A stretch of 64,000 nucleotides of DNA from an uncultured Lactobacillus sp. GTDB lineage: Bacteria > Bacillota > Bacilli > Lactobacillales > Lactobacillaceae. Positions 63,102 to 64,000 of this stretch are shown piece by piece (position 1 is the first letter of the stretch; each line of letters begins with the position of its first letter). Under the pieces are notes generated by a model. It did no database searches. It was given only the letters and a program-made list of their open reading frames with translations, and was not told the origin of the DNA. Where the stretch lies: contig NZ_CAJURR010000001.1 of assembly GCF_910589175.1 (NCBI RefSeq), forward strand, positions 60,366-124,365. Direction: 5' to 3'. A program made the position numbers and the translations under genes.

Positions 63102-63302
63102 TTATAATTTACTATACTTACTTTTGTCTTTATGACTTTTGGCAGTAATGGCAGGAATGATAATTGCGAAGAGCAAGCCAAAGACTGCGCCAATAATCAA
63201 AGATTGCATAGGATTAAATTGCATCTGAGTTAGAGATGCAGCAATAAAACCGATAATTTCGCAAAAAATGCATGACCAAATCACTGTAATAATGTAGCGC
63301 AT
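63102..63302 (-). CDS. DUF2929 family small membrane protein
   Basis: The 66-residue protein has two membrane helices (about 2-24 and 35-54), the opening RYIITVIWSCIFCEIIGFIAASL of the DUF2929/YjzD type, and a Lys/Ser-rich tail. ATG at 63302 follows AAGGAG by six bases or so; a longer frame from 63335 would contain this SD. Function unknown. It is divergent from dnaE. Confidence 0.82.
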   Translation of the reverse strand: MRYIITVIWSCIFCEIIGFIAASLTQMQFNPMQSLIIGAVFGLLFAIIIPAITAKSHKDKSKYSKL

Positions 63303-63404
63303 AATTTCTCCTTCTTTCGCTAGGTATCTTAGCAAAAATAAGATGTTTTAGCAAGCGAAGATAATAGAATTTGCTATACTTAAATTATCAGAAAGGATGA
63401 GTAT

Positions 63405-64000
63405 ATGGGAGCGGTTAGTTTACAAAATTTAAGCAGTTTTACTCTACTGGAGAGTCCAACTAAAGTTAAAAACTTGGCTGAGAATGCTAAGAAAAAAGGA
63501 TATTCTGCGATTGCTTTAACCGATATCAATATTACTTATGGCCTAGTCGATTTTTATAAAGCAGCAAAGGATATTGGAATTAAACCTTTGTTAGGGATGC
63601 AACTTAGAATTAATGGTTTAATTGATGAAGCTAATAAGTATGATCTCATTGCAATTGCAAAAGATGACCAGGGATATAAAAATATTTTACGTTTATCTAG
63701 TGCAGTTAATCTTTTAACGGAAAATGGCGAAAAAGAAAACGTTTTAACCCTCAAAGATTTAAAAAAATATCTTGGCCATTTAATTCTAATTACTCCAAGC
63801 AATTTACATAGTGAACTAAAAATGTTGCAGACTAATAATCCTAAAATGGGAGCAAATTATTTACGAAAGCTGCAAGCTTCTCTTCCGAGCTCATCTTCCC
63901 TGTATTTAGGAGTCTATGCTGATTCAGGACAACAAGAATATATCAATTATATTCGCTCACTAGCTACACAATTTAACTTGCCTCTAACTGCTGTAGAAGA
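63405..64000 (+). CDS. dnaE: DNA polymerase III alpha subunit, N-terminal part (cut by window end)
   Basis: From ATG 63405 (AAGGAT eight bases upstream) an open frame runs to the window end, 198 codons. It begins GAVSLQNLSSFTLLESPTKVKNLAENAKKKGYSAIALTD and continues YGLVDFYKAAKDIGIKPLLGMQL, the PHP domain of DnaE-type replicative polymerases. The metal-binding HxH near residue 7-9 and the His after ALTD are replaced (NLSS, TDIN), so the PHP site is degenerate, as in many non-proofreading DnaE proteins. The polymerase domain lies outside the window. Confidence 0.92.
   Translation, partial: MGAVSLQNLSSFTLLESPTKVKNLAENAKKKGYSAIALTDINITYGLVDFYKAAKDIGIKPLLGMQLRINGLIDEANKYDLIAIAKDDQGYKNILRLSSAVNLLTENGEKENVLTLKDLKKYLGHLILITPSNLHSELKMLQTNNPKMGANYLRKLQASLPSSSSLYLGVYADSGQQEYINYIRSLATQFNLPLTAVE

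Noticed and set aside
1..64000. Prophage, integrase-linked att sites, tRNA or rRNA genes
   Set aside because: No structural phage genes, cloverleaf or rRNA sequence was seen; the only recombinase-like gene seems catalytically degenerate.

Overview
The window is a low-GC (about one third G+C) Firmicute chromosome segment. Core genes (uvrC, obgE, rnz, rpmF without zinc cysteines, dnaE, htpX), the eps gene order, SD sequences of the AGGAGG type and lactobacillar surface proteins point to a Lactobacillus of the johnsonii/gasseri group. This is inferred from gene content and style, not from a database search. No tRNA or rRNA gene was seen.

Layout. (1) 1-16.3 kb: an exopolysaccharide (EPS) operon, all on the + strand: LytR-CpsA-Psr protein, chain-length/kinase/phosphatase regulators (epsA-D), priming sugar transferase (epsE), a DUF4422 protein, three GT4 and one GT2 glycosyltransferases, Wzy polymerase, UDP-galactopyranose mutase, a GT14-like transferase, Wzx flippase, one intact O-acyltransferase and one decayed one. 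(2) 16.3-31.7 kb: an accessory, partly decayed island with three ISL3-type transposase remnants and several defence-like modules: an ImmA/IrrE protease plus DUF4411 PIN-like pair, a DNA methyltransferase plus GHKL ATPase pair (ATPase frameshifted), a pRiA4b-ORF3-domain protein, a frameshifted exonuclease-BRCT gene divergent from a SIR2 protein whose promoter carries a LexA-box-like palindrome, and two copies (one dead, one intact) of a MerR-methyltransferase fusion. (3) 31.8-35.4 kb: the dTDP-rhamnose operon rfbBACD. (4) 35.5-43.4 kb: a further ISL3 remnant, an XRE-ImmA/IrrE protein with a companion gene, a two-gene Gabija system (gajA-gajB), a PTS EIIA fragment, a one-spacer type I-C CRISPR relic, htpX, and a locus with a type I-E-like solitary CRISPR repeat followed by a structured, terminated RNA-like element. 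(5) 43.6-52.2 kb: small cell-envelope proteins (lipoproteins, a coiled-coil membrane protein, a Rib-domain sortase substrate), Nudix hydrolase, DUF1828 proteins, an amino-acid permease, a frameshifted NAD(P)-binding gene and a degenerate tyrosine-recombinase-like protein. (6) 52.2-64 kb: mostly housekeeping genes: DedA and nucleoside hydrolase, uvrC, obgE, an OatA-like acyltransferase, rnz, SDR, LapA, rpmF, a 5'-nucleotidase-family protein, a DUF2929 protein and the start of dnaE.

How it fits together. The eps operon builds a lipid-linked repeat unit (EpsE primes; the transferases extend; Glf supplies UDP-Galf; Wzx flips; Wzy polymerises; EpsB/C/D control length; the LCP protein attaches the polymer). 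The rfb operon supplies dTDP-rhamnose. Between and after these two sugar loci lies a patchwork of anti-phage genes and their relics. The best candidates for less-described biology are the methyltransferase/GHKL ATPase pair, the SIR2/exonuclease-BRCT divergent pair with a putative SOS operator, and the RNA-like locus at 43.1-43.35 kb.
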